From the NCBI RefSeq assembly GCF_001540865.1, contig NC_033626.1, positions 12,988,065-13,052,064 of the forward strand: DNA of 64,000 bases. The letters run 5' to 3'. The translations under genes were made by a program, and so were the position numbers. Of this stretch, positions 49,731 through 62,400 are shown one piece after another. The stretch is from Ananas comosus. Its lineage: Eukaryota > Streptophyta > Magnoliopsida > Poales > Bromeliaceae. Position 1 is the stretch's first letter, and every line of letters begins with the position of its first letter. The notes under the pieces are model-generated. The model was not told where the DNA came from. It saw only the letters and a program-made list of their open reading frames with translations, and searched no databases.

Positions 49731-49750
49731 CGCAAGTTTGTTTACAATTT
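47940..49750. other. Intergenic region without recognised genes
   Basis: 48430-48840 is GC-richer with CG-rich bursts and two adjacent TTGAC W-box cores near 48586-48595, and could be promoter-like, but no gene follows. A (TA)n microsatellite occupies 49691-49728. Confidence 0.45.
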
Positions 49751-49756
49751 TTTTTG

Positions 49757-49872
49757 AAGAAAGGTAGCATGTTATCAGTCTCCTTCAGTTTTTTTAAAAA
49801 ATAAACTTAGAATTTCAAATACCAACTATCAAATTTTTTTGCCATTCACGTGAGGAACGATCCGTTATAGTG
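49757..49872 (-). mobile_element. SINE-like element, copy 6 (minus strand), degenerate
   Basis: Read on the minus strand: CGTTCCTCACGTGAATGGCA head, TTTGATAGTTGGTATTTGAA, and a GATAACATGCTACCTTTCTTC end. This matches the SINE consensus from head to 3' end with many changes. Confidence 0.5.
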
Positions 49873-50040
49873 TGAGATATTGAAAGTAGAGCTAGAATGG
49901 ATAGTAATCAACTACGACTATTCCACAATTGACGTCTTAGACTGCGTCTAAACAATAATAAATTCCTCTAGTAATGAGATCATGCATATGTATATAATTG
50001 AAAATTAGCTCCTTATTTTTTCCAAACGTGTAGTTATCGA

Positions 50041-51585
50041 TCCTATATATATATATATATATATATATATGATCAACTTACAACTCGTCTTCCTAGTGTT
50101 CTTGTAGTCTTTTTTAATTTTTTTCTATAAGACTTGATAGAAGTTTCTAGTCTTTCTCTTTTGATTTACCCCCATAGAAATTTTTTCCATAGAATATTAA
50201 GACTTGTTAAGCATATTACTATAACAAATCTTGCACTTAAGGACACTTTAAATAATAACTAGCGACGTTTTGAAGTGTTGGCAAGAATAATCTCGATGCT
50301 TGTAAAAATGTCGAGTAAAGAGTCGTTACGTAAATGTGTCGGGATAAATATATCGATACTTTAATATAGTGTCGAAAATTTTGATTAGTATTTAATAAAA
50401 ATATATTTATTGACTACGCTTAATTAGAGTTTCGATACATGCCAAATATTGAAGACGCTAAAATAAAGCGTCATCTAAAAAACGTCGTCTAAAACATATT
50501 TTGTTGTAGTATAATTGTGAATTTTAGCACTTACATGATATATAAAGTCATACAATTCACATTAGCTCCCTTATTTCTAAGTCTAAGATGTACAAAAGAT
50601 TAGGTAGGCAAACTTCTTTCAAGTAATTTGACTATTTAAGTTAGACTTGAAAAAAAATCTACCATATATAATATAATGGCATTCAAAGTAAGCACGAGAA
50701 CAATTTTTAATAAAGATATAATATTAAAACATCATTCTCAAGCACTAATTAAAGGATGTTGATAGCGTAATGCCGGAGAAAAATCTCATAATTAGGAACG
50801 CAACAATTCAAGTCCATGCAAATATTTAACTAAAAAGATCCCAAGTTGTTCTCTTGGATCTATTAAAAAGTTCTCGAAGTACTCTACACTAGCCAAAACC
50901 CTCAAGAACTACAATACTAGTACGCATACGGAAGGAAAATCTCATCCCTTTCAATGTGGATACTTACTAGCGAAAATTTCATCATATGCATACAAAGATA
51001 AAAGCTGTTTTTCTTTTTTCCGTTTTTAATTGAACTTTCTTTTTCTTTTCTTTTTGATTAATTTCCTTTTCTGAAACGAGTTTTTGAACTCTCTAGGTCC
51101 AACAGTAGGAAAGATAACACCGTGTTGAAATATCACTACGATTTAAACATGCATGTTATTTAATCTTATAGTGCGTAGTCTCTTTCATGCCAGTTCATTT
51201 TGGGCTGCGCAAGCTAGTTTGAATAGACTCGTGTGAGGCCAAAAAATAATTTGGAGGCTCCTCTAGAAACTGCATTCATTCTAGAGACTAGCTAATTATC
51301 TTGGTTGACTAGTTCTAATTAATCGTGTGGTTCTAAAATATTCTATGCAGGAAAAATTTACGAGAAATTTAAGATTTAGTATCTGTTTTAACTTTTAGCT
51401 ATATCTATTTCTGTTTGAGTGCTTCAAAAAATAAAATGACAAGTAGTCACGAACCCTTAGATCTCAAAATCAAAAAACTTTAATTTAAAAATTTTTAACA
51501 GATTGATTTACTGAAAAAATAAATATAAATACTAGAAATACTTTGGATGATGGTAGAAGCAGTAGCTTTTCTGGTGGAAAAATTC
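50041..51585. other. Intergenic region without recognised genes
   Basis: AT-rich sequence with a (TA)n run at 50047-50070 and scattered GTCG-type short repeats near 50320-50490. No protein or RNA gene recognised. Confidence 0.45.
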
Positions 51586-51770
51586 TAGAATGCAACGGGT
51601 ATATTGGTGACGTGGAGTTACAAACCAATCAAAAATCTCCTTTTAGAAATATATGTCACATCATGATTATAAAAAAATATTTTTATTATACTTTTGTTTG
51701 AAAAAAAAAAAGATGATTGGCTTATTATTGATGACGTGGTGCAAGTGTGATAGTGTAGAATTCTTTCTTC
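51586..51770. mobile_element. MITE-like element, family N, copy 2 (inverted relative to copy 1)
   Basis: The left end TCTAGAATGCAACGGGTATA then TTGGTGACGTGG corresponds to the inverted right end of 29638-29818. The right end ATTATTGATGACGTGGTGCA corresponds to the inverted left end of that copy. Inverted blocks AAACCAATCA / TGATTGGCTT lie just inside the ends. Confidence 0.5.
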
Positions 51771-51933
51771 TGGTGTGGATCCTCGAAATAAAAGATACCG
51801 GATGACGTGGGTCCCACCCCTTCCTCGTTCAGGGGCCACACGCGAGCATGCACGAGCCACACATGTAAACAACGGGCTCACGACAAAACCTAGTGTGTGC
51901 CCTACCATATCCCATGCATTATATGCAAGTGCT

Positions 51934-51935
<2 letters not shown>

Positions 51936-51976
<41 letters not shown>
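51936..51976. repeat. (AG)n microsatellite
   Basis: About 20 uninterrupted AG units. It is followed by sequence with CT-rich and leader-like character, but no recognised gene. Confidence 0.9.
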
Positions 51977-51979
<3 letters not shown>

Positions 51980-52680
51980 CCCACAACACACCATTCCCTC
52001 TTCCAGTAATTAATACCCAGGAGATCGATGGGTTGTGTTGTGTCCCAGCCACCAGGCTTTTCAATTTCATCTTTTTCATCTTTTTGAAATCGATGGAAGA
52101 AGCACGGGAAAAGTGTCTACCAAACCGCCATAAAAGAAAAGGAAAAGCTCAAACTTTATTGGCGCAGAACAGCGAGAAGAAGATGAAGAAAAAGGAAAAA
52201 AGAAGAAGAAGAAGAAGATGCGGTGTTAAGCATCTCAATGATTGCACACCTAGTGATCAATGAATTAAGTGTGTGCGCCACCATGTATAGATAGAATAGA
52301 TACATATATATATGGGAGGAGATGCATGCAGTGTAGTAGTGGAGTGATCACTGATCAGTGAGTGTGTCGTTTGCGTGGGTTGGTTTTGTGAAGCGGCAGC
52401 GGCGCGGGTGTTTTCTGGGGCGGTGGAGGCGTGGGCGTGGTCGGTGCGGCTCGGTCCCCTCACGCCCCGGGCCGCAGCGGTTGGCAGGGCTGAGGCCGTG
52501 CCACGTGGTTCTTTAAATTCGTGTAAAAGTTGTTAGTGGTTCACTGGGTCCCGGCCCGCAAGGGGAGGAGTTATTCTTTGCACCTGGTGCAACCGGCGTA
52601 TCTGTGCGCCGGTACTCAGTCACCTGTACGCTTTGCGCGTGAAACACCTGTATCTTTTCCCCCAAAAATTTAAGCTATCA

Positions 52681-52832
52681 CCGACCGTTCCTAGAGCAAC
52701 TGGCAAAGGACTTGATGGTTGGTACTCGAGACCCAAGTTTGAATCCTAGTTGATTCATATTTTCAGCTAAATTTATTTCTAAATAAAATAAATAAAGCGG
52801 CGTACTACCTATCTCTAAAAAAAAATAATAAA
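52681..52832 (+). mobile_element. SINE-like element, copy 7, with 11-bp target-site duplication
   Basis: CCGACCGTTCCTAGAGCAAC head, B-box region CCCAAGTTTGAATCCTAG, 3' half with AAATTTATTTCTAAATAAAA and GTACTACCTATCTC, then poly-A. Direct repeats TTAAGCTATCA flank it at 52670-52680 and 52833-52843. Confidence 0.8.
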
Positions 52833-52843
52833 TTAAGCTATCA

Positions 52844-54110
52844 GAAAATTAATTATTTATATTCCAACGAAGGATGGAACATATATATATATACAATAAA
52901 AAGTAATTAAAAAAAATCAAATGCTTAGTGGGATTTGATTTCAGAATTTTTTATTTTAATATATGTAAAAGTTACATTTAGAGGCAGACAATTTTTTCAC
53001 ACTAAAAATCTTGTAATTTCAACACTTCGTTTGAGAAAAGGAGAACGAAAAATAAATAATTAAGAGTAAAGAAAATGTATTTATAATTTGTCATGATGTT
53101 TGGATGTACAAGAATAATAAAAATAAATCTATTTTTTATTCTCTTTGTTACTCTCCATTATTCATCTTAATTCCCATTCTAAACAAGTAAAATAAAATTT
53201 TATTATTTTTATCTAAAAAAATGGCCCCAGAGGAAAAAAGATTAGAAAATATGAAATAAATAAAGTAAGAAGCTAACTAATATATAATTGGGTGGCGTAC
53301 AAATGTACATATGCACGGGGTGTACGAAAGATTGTTTTAAGACTGGGTGGGAGTAAACTAATTAGGTGGTCCAGAGTTGCATACCAATTGTTTGTTCTCA
53401 ATATATTCATCATGGAATAATCGATCGAATTCCACAGGCTTAAATAATGATGAGAATTTGGATAAAATGACACGTAAGAAAATATGTATATGTTATCTCG
53501 TGTACTAAGTTAGGAAAAGAGTTATATATATATATGATGATGTGGAAAATGTATCTTATTCTTTTACGTAGTGCATACGTAAGCGAAGCATCATGATCAA
53601 CTCCTAATCATCCAGGGCTGGTCTTTTTGAGGAGATTTTTAGCAATGGTGGAAGAACACTCAAAAACAAAATTTGAAAACAAATCTATCTTATCGAGCTC
53701 CAAATCTCTTTTCTCCTTAGTGCCCTGCAACTTAGCACAACTAGTAACATTGGTCCAGTAAAAAGCTTATTGAGTGGAAATATATATGCAGGCTTTTGAT
53801 GGACGAGTATAATTCGGGCCTATGTACCTTTCTAAGTTGAATGATGCAGGTTTCACCCGATTAGTGACTACGAATAAAAAGATTAAATAAACATAGCTTG
53901 TTTTTCCAAATAAATCCTTACAAGATTTGAATTTTTAACTTCGATCCGCCCTTCGAAACTATACTCCTATGTTGATAACCGTTTAAACTAATTTGAACAG
54001 CTGTTTTTTCCTCCAAAAACTTAAGGTTAAAGTAATTTGAGGCAGCGAAAACACTTAAGTATAGAATTTTTCAGGGCATGCACGTAAAAGAGCCAAAGGT
54101 TACTATCATT
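52844..54110. other. Intergenic region without recognised genes
   Basis: AT-rich spacer. Short open frames here lack family resemblance or codon structure. Confidence 0.45.
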
Positions 54111-54117
54111 GGCTCTT

Positions 54118-54283
54118 TCTTTTTTTTTGAGCAGGAGAAAGATAGTATGTTACCCGTTTCGTATATTTTTTAAAAAAATAAATTTAGCTGAAAATGTGAA
54201 TGAATTAGGATTCGAATTTGTGACCTCGGATACCAACCACTAAATCCTTTGCTACTTGCATTAGGAACGGTCAGTGTCATTAA
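54118..54283 (-). mobile_element. SINE-like element, copy 8 (minus strand)
   Basis: Read on the minus strand: CTGACCGTTCCTAATGCAAG head, TGGTTGGTATCCGAGGTCAC, B-box region AAATTCGAATCCTAATTCAT, TTTTCAGCTAAATTTAT, ending GTAACATACTATCTTTCTCC and an A-rich tail. Confidence 0.7.
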
Positions 54284-54976
54284 CTCCTCTTATGTCAGGG
54301 AAAGTGAGAGAAATAGCAGCAAGGGGAGAATATTCCCATGCAACCACGCATTGTTAGTTGAAAGAATGGACAGTCCTAACCAAATTGGCTGGAGCTCACC
54401 AAACCATTAATTCCTACATATGGTGAGACGCGTAATAATTGGTTACCGTGCCTCTATATCTGCAGCTTCTAAAATATTACATATATTTTTGCGCGTAGTG
54501 TTCGCATGTAAATCGATCAGCGCAAACCACGTACGTGTTGACGACTTTTGACGTAACAGTACTTTGATTATCAAACTATAAGCCTAAATAATTTAACACT
54601 TTGATGGTCACATAGTAGTTAACAAAGTGAATCAAAATTTACATGCTCGCATCTATTATCATCCAATATTCTTCCAGTAATTCATTCTTTTCTGGACCCC
54701 CCCCGCTCTCCGCGTATTTTCCAAATTAAAAAGTCGCGTAACCTCGTGGCAGAGAGTGAAGTAGCTAGAGAGAAAGAGATCCCACGTTAGGGCATTATCT
54801 TTTTTTTTTTTCTTTTTCTTTTTTCTCTTTCCTTATTAGGCCATGATGATAGCCCATGCATTTGTTATCAGTGGGTATGACCCTCCATTTTAATTAAGTA
54901 CCTTATCCACTGACCCCTTCCACTATTCCTTGAATCCTTCTACATTCTTCTTGTAAGTTGCAAAAGGTATGAAGGA

Positions 54977-55030
<54 letters not shown>

Positions 55031-55033
<3 letters not shown>

Positions 55034-55374
55034 AGGGCTGCTGTGCTCTCAGGAGCACGGAGGCCTCCGTGCTCCTGAGCCATTTTCGATGATAGAGTTT
55101 CTGAATCGACGATCGACTCCGTTAAACTTGATCTAGCGTATTTGAAGATTATAGAATTTTTATAGAATTTTTATTTTCAACCGTTAAAAATTATTGCTTT
55201 TGAATCCTTTCGATTGCTAGATAAATGATATCGAAAAATCGTAAAAATTATTTTCTAGAAACTTCAAATACGCTAGATCAAGTTTAACAAAGTTGATCGT
55301 CGATTCAGAAACTCCATCATCAAAAACGGCTCGGGAGCACGGAGACCTTCGTGCTCTTGAGAGCACAGCAGCCC

Positions 55375-55378
<4 letters not shown>
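55031..55378. mobile_element. Foldback MITE with ~115-bp terminal inverted repeats, in a (TA)n tract
   Basis: Both ends read inward as AGCAGGGCTGCTGTGCTCTC and stay alignable for about 115 bases (through GATCTAGCGTATTTGAAG) with roughly a dozen differences. Each arm contains a nested near-palindrome, AGCACGGAGGCCTCCGTGCT in the left arm. The element of 348 bp lies between (TA)n/(GA)n on the left and (TA)n on the right, consistent with TA-targeted insertion. No coding capacity; the transcript would form a long hairpin. Confidence 0.85.
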
Positions 55379-55405
<27 letters not shown>

Positions 55406-55421
55406 GTTTGATTTGAAATGG

Positions 55422-56333
55422 GACTATGAATAGTACTTTCCTATCACAGGGATTTGAATATTATAAGGTCATCCCTTTTCATTTTTTTAAAGTACAGAGG
55501 AATTCCCTTTCTCAACGGAATGAGTTAATTTGCTTTCACTTTTTTAAAGTGTAGAGGAAGTCTCTTTCTCAACGGAGTGAGTTAATTTGTTTGTTTGTGA
55601 TAAATAATATGAAATAATTGTTATCTTCTGAAAACTTAAATGGATAGAAAATAATATTTTTATATTTTTATATTTAACACGCTCTCCCCTCACATCTGGC
55701 CCATTAAGTGGGTTATAATTAAATGGAAAAAAAAATCAATTGCGCTAGAATTTTAGTGTGATTCGAACTTAGCATCTCATGTTTTGGTATCATGTAAAAT
55801 TATATAAAATAATTATTTTCTTCAAAAACTTAAACTATTAGAGCATGATGTTTTAATTTTTATATTTAACACTTTTTCTCACGTCTAGACTCAAGAGTTT
55901 TTGATAGGCCTAAAACGTTGATTTGAATTAAATAATAGAAACTTAAATAAGACTGAAAGCTTGGCAAAATCTGAACTCAGGACCTTATGTTCTGATACCA
56001 TATTAAATAATAGGTGACAAGTGTTATTCTCTTAAGCTAATAAAGAATTATATTTTTATATTTTTATATTTAACTATTTGTTTCTTTCTTTTCCTTAATA
56101 GTGAGATTGCGACTCACAATTGGAATGCATGGTATCAAAATACTTTCGCAAATTCGTCATCCCTATTGATGCTTGACGCATTCACAAGATTGGTTTCTTA
56201 ATGAAGCACTAAGTTTAGATGTACCCACTTAAACCTAAAGGCTTCTACACTACATTTTTGGAACTAAGCAAAAATGAATAATTTATGTATGAAACCAATA
56301 GGATAGAGTGGTTTCCCTGATTATTCCTTGGCG
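55422..56333 (+). repeat. Left copy of ~0.9 kb duplication flanking the second N
   Basis: Begins GACTATGAATAGTACTTTCC and ends TTCCCTGATTATTCCTTGGC. It recurs at 56335-57228 at high identity with small indels. Non-coding, with repeated 'CTCAACGGAGTGAGTTAATT' motifs inside. Confidence 0.85.
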
Positions 56334-56334
56334 N
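56334..56334. other. Single N: assembly join
   Basis: The base before it is the end of the left copy and the base after it the start of the right copy, the same arrangement as at 14726. Interpreted as contigs placed next to each other without merging their overlap. Confidence 0.85.
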
Positions 56335-57228
56335 GACTATGAATATACTTTCCTATCACAGGGATTTGAATAATTTAAGGTTATCCCTTTTCATTTTTTT
56401 TAAAGTACAGAGGAATTCCCTTTCTCAATGGAGTGAGTTAATTTGCTTTCACTTTTTTAAAGTGTAGAGGAAGTCTCTTTCTCAACGGAGAGAGTTAATT
56501 TGTTTGTTTGTGATAAATAATATGAAATAATTGTTATCTTCTGAAAACTAGAAAATAATATTTTTATATTTTTATATTTAACACATTCTTCCTCACATCT
56601 GACCCATTAAGTGGGTTATAATTAAATGGAAAAAAAATCAATTGCGCTAGAATTTTAGTGTGATTCGAATTTAGCATCTCATGTTTTGGTATCATGTAAA
56701 ATTATATAAAATAATTATTTTCTTCAAAAACTTAAACTATTAGAGCACGATGTTTTTAATTTTTATATTCAACACTTTTTCTCACGTCTAGACTCAAGAG
56801 TTTTTGATAGATCTAAAACGTTGATTTGAATTAAATAATAGAAACTTAAATAAGACTGAAAGCTTGGCAAAATTTGAACTCAGAACCTTATGTTCTGATA
56901 CCATATTAAATAATACGTGACAAGTGTTATTCTCTTAAGCTAATAAAGAATTATATTTTTATATTTAACTATTTGTTTCTTTCTGTTCCTTAATAGTGAG
57001 ATTGCGAATCACAATTGGAATGCATGGTATCAAAATACTTTTGCAAATTCGTCATCCCTATTGATGCTTGACGCATTTACAAGATTGGTTTCTTAATGAA
57101 GCACTAAGTTTAGATGTACCCACTTAAACCTAAAGGCTTCTACACTACATTTTTGGAACTAAGCAAAAATGAATAATTTATGTATGAATCCAATAGGATA
57201 GAGTGGTTTCCCTGATTATTCCTTGGCG
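56335..57228 (+). repeat. Right copy of ~0.9 kb duplication
   Basis: Aligns end to end with 55422-56333. Unique sequence (TTACCAGCAAAACAGGG) follows at 57229, as expected if only one copy exists in the genome. Confidence 0.85.
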
Positions 57229-59337
57229 TTACCAGCAAAACAGGGCTACAAAGTAGTGACAACTCTTTCATTAAGTTTACGCTGGGGCCAGTATAAAGTT
57301 CTAGAGTGGTGGGGCATGGACTAAAAAAATTTGTTTTAAATTAAGTAAGTAACGGATATAGAACCAAATTAATAATATAGAAGTTGTAGAAAAATTAAAA
57401 AGTTCCTCCACTAAAGTAGCTACAATATATATATTTCTCTCTGAAATCTTTTCGAAATTTTTTAAGAAAATCAGAATTAAAGCAGAACTTTTGCTGTTTA
57501 AAATAACAAAAACTTATAATTCTCTCCGTCGTATGCATAATTACTAGATCTAAATTGAGCTGAGCCCAACTTGACCCAAATCGAGCCCACTTACAACTCC
57601 ATGCAAATAGAGAAGTGCTAGCTAAATTTTCTTTTTCTTTTTTTTTTTTTCTTTTTTCTCTATTTTCCATTTAGTAAGAACACAACAAAGGAATTGTTGG
57701 AGCAAAAATTTTGTAGAAATCTATTTATAATATTTGTACAAATTAAAACCAATATCTAACAATCTTTCTAAAATAATTAATTCAGGAAAATTCTTTCCCA
57801 CATTATAAGATCCTTATGCAATTTACATATTTTCGTCGGATTATTGGATACCGTTGGATGGGGAAAAGCAACAGCTACGTGTATACAAGTTTTACTATTT
57901 AGATTGCATTTGGTTTAAAATAGAAATTGAAATAGATTAAAATCGAAAATGGATTAATAAAATTTGGAATAGTATTCGGAATTGGAACAGTTGATTCCTA
58001 TCCTTACTATTTGGTTGGATGGAAATCGAAGAACCAGTAATGGGCATGTAGGCTCTGGCCCAATCGGGCCCATATAGGAGCCCATTTACACAATCGACAC
58101 TTAACGACTCTGTTGTTTGGTGAGCCCACGGGCCGCCAAGCGGCCCAAGCTGCATAACTAATGCTAGGGGTACCTAAAAATGTACCCCAAAGGCACGGAT
58201 GGCAAAGTCTAGCAAAACAACAAATTGAACATATTTGAGCCTGTCTAATCAAAGAACGATGCAAAATAACACATTGGGAGTGTCCACTACATACATCATC
58301 ATATATAATCGCGTTAAAAATTTTGCATACAATTACGCGAAGAATCATCTGCATTATCTGGAAAAAGCCGAGAACAAACTTACGTCCAGTTTTTCAGATA
58401 GGATATTTATTCATTGATTATTTGTCATTTTTATGGCACATTAAGCAGAGATCATTCGATCTCAAGGCTCGTGGAATTGTGAAAATTAGGAAATTAAGAA
58501 ACAGTAACTTACAGATCTAAAAACGGGATTAACAAATTAATAAATCTATAGTTCACTGGGGACTTGGGATTCTCCCTATTCTGCTGCTCCTTGCTCGCCG
58601 CTCAATCACGTGATTCGTTGCTCGCGCTGCAGCCTCGTGCAGGTGGGATTATTGCATCCACCCAGTGCACTGCGTAGCGTAGAATTGCATCGATCATAGA
58701 TGTTTTGAAATTCAGCATTTTAGCTCATAAGATGTGTTATATTGTTCAAAAACATATACATCAAAAGTTCTAAACATAAAATTTAAACAACTAGTTTATG
58801 CGAATTGAACAGGAGTGTTGATTTTTTAAATTAAATTTGATCTTTTTTTTGGGTCACATTTTAATAGTATTGGGATGTTCTACTACACCCGTTGCATCTA
58901 ATACTTCAATGACCTCGTGAAGCAGGAGAAACGTATTGTTCTCGAATATCTGCAAACACGAGGTTGTCCTTATCTATGACACGTCTGTCCTACCTGGACT
59001 ACCCAACGTTGGGTAGCGTACTGTAACGTGACACTCCGTTTCGAGCAACAATGACTAGTCTATGTTATCTCCCAACCAAATAATAATACAATTTATTATA
59101 AAAAAATATAAGTAATAAATCTTTACAGGTCAAGTTGTATTAAAAAATTTATCAGTTTCAAAATTTTATAAAAATAAATTATAAATTTTAGAGATTTAAT
59201 TCAAACTTTTAATAAATTAATAAAAGTGTACATACATTTTTCCCGCTCGGTGCGACTCAATCGTGATACCGGATATCCGCAACGCAGTATTTGTGGGGCG
59301 CGTCATTAATTAACTCAATTAACAGGCCACGAGGGAT
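57229..59337. other. Intergenic region upstream of the dehydrogenase gene
   Basis: No gene recognised. AT-rich, with a moderately GC-rich stretch at 58040-58200 and 58560-58680. Confidence 0.5.
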
Positions 59338-59345
59338 TATATAAA
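59338..59345 (+). promoter_or_regulatory. TATA box of the dehydrogenase-fusion gene
   Basis: TATATAAA, 83 bases upstream of the ATG at 59428, predicting a transcription start near 59370 and a leader of about 58 bases. Confidence 0.65.
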
Positions 59346-59427
59346 CCCGAAAATCACTCGTCACTCGTCCGCTCCTTCCACTTCTTTCTGTTGCCATTCG
59401 CGGAGTCCTAGCTAAGACACGCTTCTA

Positions 59428-62400
59428 ATGGCGACGACGAAGGTGGTGGGATTCGTGGGGCTCGACGAGCTCAGCTTGGAGCTCGCCTCCTCCCTCGTCA
59501 AAGCGGGGTATCGCGTCCATGGATACGAGGTTCTCCTCCTCCTCCTCCACTTCTCTTCTCCTTCCTTTCTCTCTCATCTCCTTGAATCCAATCTCGTTTC
59601 CTTCAAGAATCGAAGGATCGATAGGTGAATTAGGAATCGTTCGACTTCTCCAATGGTATAGATCTCAGTGCTTCTCCTACGAGCTAGCGATTCGTGAACC
59701 AAGAATCGCTTTGTCTCTAGTGCTTCGACGATGAGATACCGACGCGTGAATGAAGAATCGCGTTTATTTGATGTTTTGTTCTGCTCTGTGTGTTCAAGAA
59801 ACCACAAGAAACCAATAGTTCGATTCGAGAATCCATCTGATCACCATGCGCTAGTAATCTCGGATCAAGAATCCCGTTTCTTAGTTGTTAATTTGTTCTT
59901 TTACTCCTCCATCTTTTTGGAGTTCGCATGGCTTAATTTTGGACCTAATTTGATCCGGAAGAGTGGATTCTTGAGCTCCGATCCCGTAACAAAGTTCGTA
60001 ATCTTACTTAGTTTTGTGGATCGTGTGATTGAATGCAGGTTGCCGGGCCGTCCGTGATGGACGGGTTCTTGGATTTGGGTGGTGTTAGATGTGAAAGCCC
60101 CATGAACGCTGCAAGAGGTCAGTTACTTGTTCTGTCTCCTATCTTGATGGCTGTATTACTCTATATTTTTTTTTTTTGAGAGAAGGCTGTATTACTCTAT
60201 TTTGGGACATTTTAGGACGAGTATACTATAATGCAATATCTTACTCTATTTGCGAGTCAGGAGGATCCTGTACCGCATTATTTGGAGTTTTTAAAATGTT
60301 CTTCCATTTAGGATTTCGTTAATGCATAAACAAGGTAGATCAGTGGAAGGAAGCGTGGAAGAATTTGAAAGGAAAGAAATGGAGAAGTTATGGTTACTCT
60401 GCAGAAATAATAAATCAAACTCCCTGCGGTTGGAGAAGATTGAAGGCTACATCAATGATATTGATGTTGGAAAAATATTCGAAGATAATGGCAATGATGC
60501 CTAAATTTACAACAGGTGTTTGTTCAAATTTCTTTATGTTGACTAGCAGTTGACCGAAAACATTCACAGTTGTAAGTAAAAAATCTAACCCCACGGTGCA
60601 GGATTTGTTGGCATACTTGCCAAGATACCACTGATATGCCTATAATAAGCATCCTTTTATGTTTCATATGAGTGCCCAATGCTCGGCAGCTGTCATTGCA
60701 AAGGATCATATAGTCCTTTTCTTTTGGAGATCTTTCAGGATCAACTACGTGTGGAGCGAAAGCTCATGGTATAAGCATGTGGAAGTACCTTGTTATCTAG
60801 TAAAAGTAAATCAGCCATGAACTTCTATAATACTAGTACTAGCCTTATTCTTGAATAAAAATGGTCAACGGTTGACATAGGCTTCAATTATTTTTTGTGG
60901 AAACTAGCTCAATGTATTTCATCTGATTATCATTAGCATTTGTTATGCATCAGGGGTTTCTTGATTTGTTGTTATTTTGAAGTTTGACTAACCTGAGTTC
61001 TTTTTCCCTTTATCAGATGCTGCCGCTATCATTATATTGATTAATACAGATGATATTGCTAATGTATTCTTTGGGACAGAAGGCTTAGTGAAAGGTCTTG
61101 AATTCTCTCGCAATTTACTTTGAGCTAATTTAACTAGTATTGAACAAATTTATTTGTTTTTTGATGTTAGGATTGCAAAAGAATGTTGTTATCATCCTTC
61201 GATCAACATTATTACCAAGTCATGTTCAGAATCTAGAGAAGAAACTCACAGGTGCAGATTTTCATATCTCGTTGATCATTGAAAGTTATTCTTGATACTT
61301 CACTGCGGCATCAATTCTCTAGTGGACCTTATGTATTTTCCATACTGGTGACAATATATGAGTTTCCAGTTGTACTCTTAATTATTCTTGATAAAAGGCA
61401 CTAGAATTAGGGAATGAATTTTCTGGGAGTGGAGAACAGGTGATTGAATTTTTCATGGCAATGACAAAAGACCAATTAAACATAACAACTTCATATTCCT
61501 TTCTTTCTCAAACATGGTATCTCTTTTCATCATTGATCTTATTTCATTGTTGAATGAAGATGTTGATTTCTCAAGTCTACTGTATATATGAATATTTTAT
61601 TGCCTGCTTCATCAACAACAACAAGAAACTGGGTGTGAAGAGGGTCAAAAGATGATGATGATTATATAAAGCTGTATACCTTTTGCAGATATGGAAAAGG
61701 AGGTGTTTCTTGTGGATGCACATGTTTTTCAGGGATGTTCTGAGGCTTTGAGCCAAAAAATTGTTGTGAGAAAGAAATTGCACCAACATCTTCCATGCAC
61801 CTTTCCTTCTCTTTTGATTGTAGTTTAGGTCTTAATTCTTTGTTTCATCACCTGCTTAGGTTATTGCATCTGGAAGGGAAAATGCAACACTACGTGCTCA
61901 ACCTTTTTTGTCCGGTAAAAAGTCTATGCATTGTATTGTGTTTTCTTGCCGACAACACTCTTTGGCAATAAAGAAACTGTCTATGCACTTCCATTTTTAT
62001 TACGTATTACTGACAACTGTTCTATAACAGCTCTCAGCGACAAAATTTATCTATTTGAAGGTGACATTGGTACCTCAAGGTAGGATTTAGTCTGGGTACT
62101 AAGTGGTATATGTGCAGGATTCTTTTGCAATACATACTGTTTGTTTAGTCTTTCTTTTGTCTAATTTTATAATATTCACAGGATGATTGATTTGGAATTA
62201 TAATATCTGTACTAGAGAATTCACTTATTGAAATTCTTCTAATGTTTATTTTCGTTTTTGTAGTAAAATTAAGCTGGTAAATGATCTGTTAGAGGGCATT
62301 CATCTAGTTGCCTCGGTGGAAGCAATGTTCCTTGGCGTTCGAGCTGGAATTCATCCCTTGATTCTCTATGATATAATATCAAATGCTGCTGGAAGCTCAA

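Noticed and set aside
52094..52263. Small Lys/Arg-rich open frame (MEEAREKCLPNRHKRKGKAQ...)
   Set aside because: Basic content comes from AAG/AGA simple repeats; no homology recalled, no splice structure, no clear promoter.
58640..58910. Possible inverted ends GCATCCACCC / GGGTGTAG bounding a 270-bp segment
   Set aside because: Matches are too short and imperfect, without target-site duplication or a second copy in the window.
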